DNA of 6,761 nucleotides from Bacteroidales bacterium. Its GTDB lineage: Bacteria > Bacteroidota > Bacteroidia > Bacteroidales > Muribaculaceae. How positions within the stretch are numbered: position 1 is the first letter of the stretch; each line of letters begins with the position of its first letter. The notes below the pieces were generated by a model. It saw nothing but the letters and a program-made list of their open reading frames with translations. It ran no database searches and was not told the DNA's origin. Below are positions 5,857 to 6,761 of the stretch, piece by piece. The stretch is from contig CAADVV010000039.1 in assembly GCA_900752535.1 (NCBI GenBank), positions 1-6,761 of the forward strand, written 5' to 3'. Position numbers and translations under genes: made by a program.

Positions 5857-5878
5857 ACGATAATTGCCCGATTTTTAG

Positions 5879-5886
5879 TAATTTTG
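5879..5886 (+). promoter_or_regulatory. Candidate -7 element of the HU gene promoter
   Basis: TAATTTTG fits TAnnTTTG exactly and lies 31 nt before the HU start, predicting a leader of roughly 25 nt. It is 22 bp from the divergent cargo -7 element, so both promoters occupy the same stretch. No clear -33 motif is visible. Confidence 0.55.
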
Positions 5887-5897
5887 TGTTCACAAAA
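5882..5897. promoter_or_regulatory. Inverted repeat at the HU transcription start, possible operator
   Basis: TTTTGTG (5882-5888) and CACAAAA (5891-5897) form a perfect 7-bp inverted repeat with a 2-nt spacer. It overlaps the end of the HU -7 element and the predicted transcription start. The compact symmetry suits a dimeric DNA-binding protein better than an RNA hairpin. AT-rich composition makes chance possible. Confidence 0.35.
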
Positions 5898-5917
5898 CTT
5901 ATCAAATTCAAGACGAC

Positions 5918-6193
5918 ATGACTAAAGCAGATATAGTTAACGAGATAGCTAAAACGACCGGCATCGACAAGCCTGCCGTTCTCTCAGTGGTAGAGCAATT
6001 CATGAGCGTAGTGAAAGACAGCCTCGCCCACGGCGAGAATGTATATCTCAGAGGTTTCGGCTCCTTCATCGTAAAGACCCGTGCCGAGAAGACAGCCCGC
6101 AACATCAGCAAGAATACCACTCTCATTATCCCGGCACACAACATTCCGGCATTCAAACCCGCCGACTCCTTCAAGGACGAAGTCGCAAAGTGA
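5918..6193 (+). CDS. HU family DNA-binding protein
   Basis: This 91-residue protein has the full HU/IHF fold. It shows the N-terminal helices (MTKADIVNEIAKTTGI), the turn GENVYLRGFGSF (39-50), the arm residues VKTRAEKTARN, and the C-terminal IPAFKPADSFKDEV. HU dimers bend and compact DNA and assist replication, recombination and transcription. At the arm tip the usual Arg-Asn-Pro is Arg61-Asn62-Ile63, so the proline that intercalates between bases in classical HU/IHF is missing. As far as I recall, this occurs in other Bacteroidetes HU paralogues. It has its own promoter, divergent from the cargo operon, and is followed after 2 nt by a small cysteine-motif gene. A chromosomal housekeeping copy or an element-borne copy are both possible. 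Confidence 0.93.
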   Translation: MTKADIVNEIAKTTGIDKPAVLSVVEQFMSVVKDSLAHGENVYLRGFGSFIVKTRAEKTARNISKNTTLIIPAHNIPAFKPADSFKDEVAK

Positions 6194-6195
6194 TT

Positions 6196-6351
6196 ATGGA
6201 AGAAGAAAACGAAGAGGAACAGCCCAAGGTCGAAACCATCCATATTCAATCAAACACCTGCAACTGCGCTGAATGTCAGGAGAAACGCTGTAAGTATGTT
6301 ACCATGCTTGATGTTGACCGATATATAGAATCTCTTAACGACTGGGATTAA
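6196..6351 (+). CDS. Small acidic protein with a four-cysteine motif
   Basis: A 51-residue frame begins 2 nt after the HU stop, a spacing that suggests translational coupling. I do not recognise the family. The first nine residues are almost all Glu. Next comes a cluster Cys22-x-Cys24-x2-Cys27-x4-Cys32 inside SNTCNCAECQEKRC, which could bind zinc or another metal, and then a helical segment MLDVDRYIESLNDWD to the end. It has no signal peptide or membrane segment. Support for it being real is the tight spacing, the ordered composition (acidic head, Cys centre, amphipathic tail) and the lack of any better reading of this stretch. A role linked to HU, such as a binding partner, is only inferred from position. 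Confidence 0.6.
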   Translation: MEEENEEEQPKVETIHIQSNTCNCAECQEKRCKYVTMLDVDRYIESLNDWD

Positions 6352-6429
6352 ACCGACAAGAGAAAGAGGTGTTCTGTGTATATGACCCAAGAACAATCTC
6401 ACAAGAAAACATTTTAAGAATAGATTTTT
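6352..6429 (+). other. Intergenic stretch without a clear signal
   Basis: These 78 nt between the small cysteine-motif gene and the lipoprotein gene are A-rich. I see no hairpin with a T-run and no match to TAnnTTTG, so I can neither confirm a terminator nor a separate promoter. An 11-codon frame at 6382-6417 is not convincing. Confidence 0.5.
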
Positions 6430-6761
6430 ATGAAGACAAACAGTATATCGTTCATTGCTGGAGCCGCATTATTGATGGCAACTGCAACTGGATGTACGGG
6501 CAATAAAGAAGCAAAGGCAGATAAGCTTGACAACAATGCTAAGACCGAAGTCGCTAACGCCGACATTCGCGGACAATGGTATATCGAGAACATTGTTTTC
6601 AGCGACTTCGACTATGTACGCCCCGACGAGACGTCATCGAGCATGAAGCAGTATATTGTCTTTGATGACAGCACATATTTCATCATGACAAACTGTAACT
6701 CTTTCAACGGGTCATATACTGTAAAGGGAGATTCCATCAAACTCGGTGACGGAGCCATGAC
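6430..6761 (+). CDS. META-domain lipoprotein, partial (cut by window end)
   Basis: The first 110 codons are visible and the frame is still open at the window end. The N-terminus is a lipoprotein signal: a short start with Lys2, a hydrophobic stretch ISFIAGAALLMATA, and the lipobox Ala-Thr-Gly-Cys22. The mature part begins with a charged linker (23-45) without a strong acidic run after the cysteine, so a periplasm-facing anchor is more likely than surface export. A META (HslJ-like) domain starts near Gly48-Gln-Trp50 and includes the characteristic TNCNSFNGSYTVKGDSIKLG block (87-106). META domains are of unclear function and are linked to outer-membrane stress or heat-shock-type phenotypes. The ATG is preceded by an A/T-rich leader, usual for Bacteroidetes. 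It may be transcribed with HU or separately. Confidence 0.75.
   Translation, partial: MKTNSISFIAGAALLMATATGCTGNKEAKADKLDNNAKTEVANADIRGQWYIENIVFSDFDYVRPDETSSSMKQYIVFDDSTYFIMTNCNSFNGSYTVKGDSIKLGDGAM

Noticed and set aside
5629..5925. 98-codon plus-strand frame with hydrophobic stretches
   Set aside because: Antisense to the DJ-1-family gene and running through the divergent promoter region into the HU start; no supporting motif.
5908..6249. 113-codon minus-strand frame opposite HU
   Set aside because: Antisense to a well-conserved HU gene and to the small cysteine-motif gene; hydrophobic runs come from the complement of acidic and basic codons.
6382..6417. 11-codon frame before the lipoprotein gene
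   Set aside because: Very short, with no coupling or motif support.
1..6761. CRISPR array, tRNA/rRNA gene, IS element or large direct repeats
   Set aside because: I looked for regularly spaced repeats, cloverleaf-like ends, transposase motifs and terminal inverted repeats and found none.

Overview
The window looks like an accessory region of a Bacteroidales genome (Bacteroides or Muribaculaceae type). It joins the end of a conjugative-element module, a cargo operon and a short HU-led gene block. The lineage call rests on a PcfK/PcfJ-family pair followed by a DUF3873 protein, a combination familiar from Bacteroidetes integrative conjugative elements. It also rests on A-rich leaders without strong Shine-Dalgarno sites, on promoter elements fitting the Bacteroidetes -7 consensus TAnnTTTG, and on an HU protein of Bacteroidetes style. 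No integrase, relaxase, att site or rRNA/tRNA gene is present, so the element cannot be named or bounded.

Region 1 (about 39-2253, plus strand) holds a two-helix small membrane protein, a PcfK-like protein, a PcfJ-like zinc-ribbon protein and a DUF3873 protein. They are closely spaced except for a 52-nt gap with a perfect 9-bp hairpin before the DUF3873 gene. Two further hairpins (2273-2305 and 2324-2339) lie where this unit meets the converging minus-strand unit, and they probably terminate both.

Region 2 (2359-5798, minus strand) is a six-gene cargo operon. In transcription order it encodes a DJ-1/PfpI-family protein, a TfoX N-terminal-domain protein, a GNAT acetyltransferase, a GrpB-family nucleotidyltransferase-fold protein, an AraC-family regulator and a CatA-like acetyltransferase. 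The first five genes are almost fused: gaps of 1 and 2 nt, then two 4-nt ATGA overlaps. The CatA-like gene follows after 55 nt and has its own candidate promoter and a hairpin over its start codon. The mix of two acetyltransferase folds and a nucleotidyltransferase fold under an AraC regulator suggests a stress or xenobiotic-response cassette. That role is inferred, not shown.

Region 3 (5918-6761, plus strand) begins at a promoter that overlaps the cargo promoter back to back. It encodes an HU-family protein, a 51-residue acidic cysteine-motif protein that starts 2 nt after the HU stop, and, after a 78-nt gap, a META-domain lipoprotein cut by the window end.

The least explained points are the possible sliding-clamp motif at the PcfK C-terminus, the overlapping divergent promoters, the start-codon hairpin of the CatA-like gene, and the small cysteine protein.
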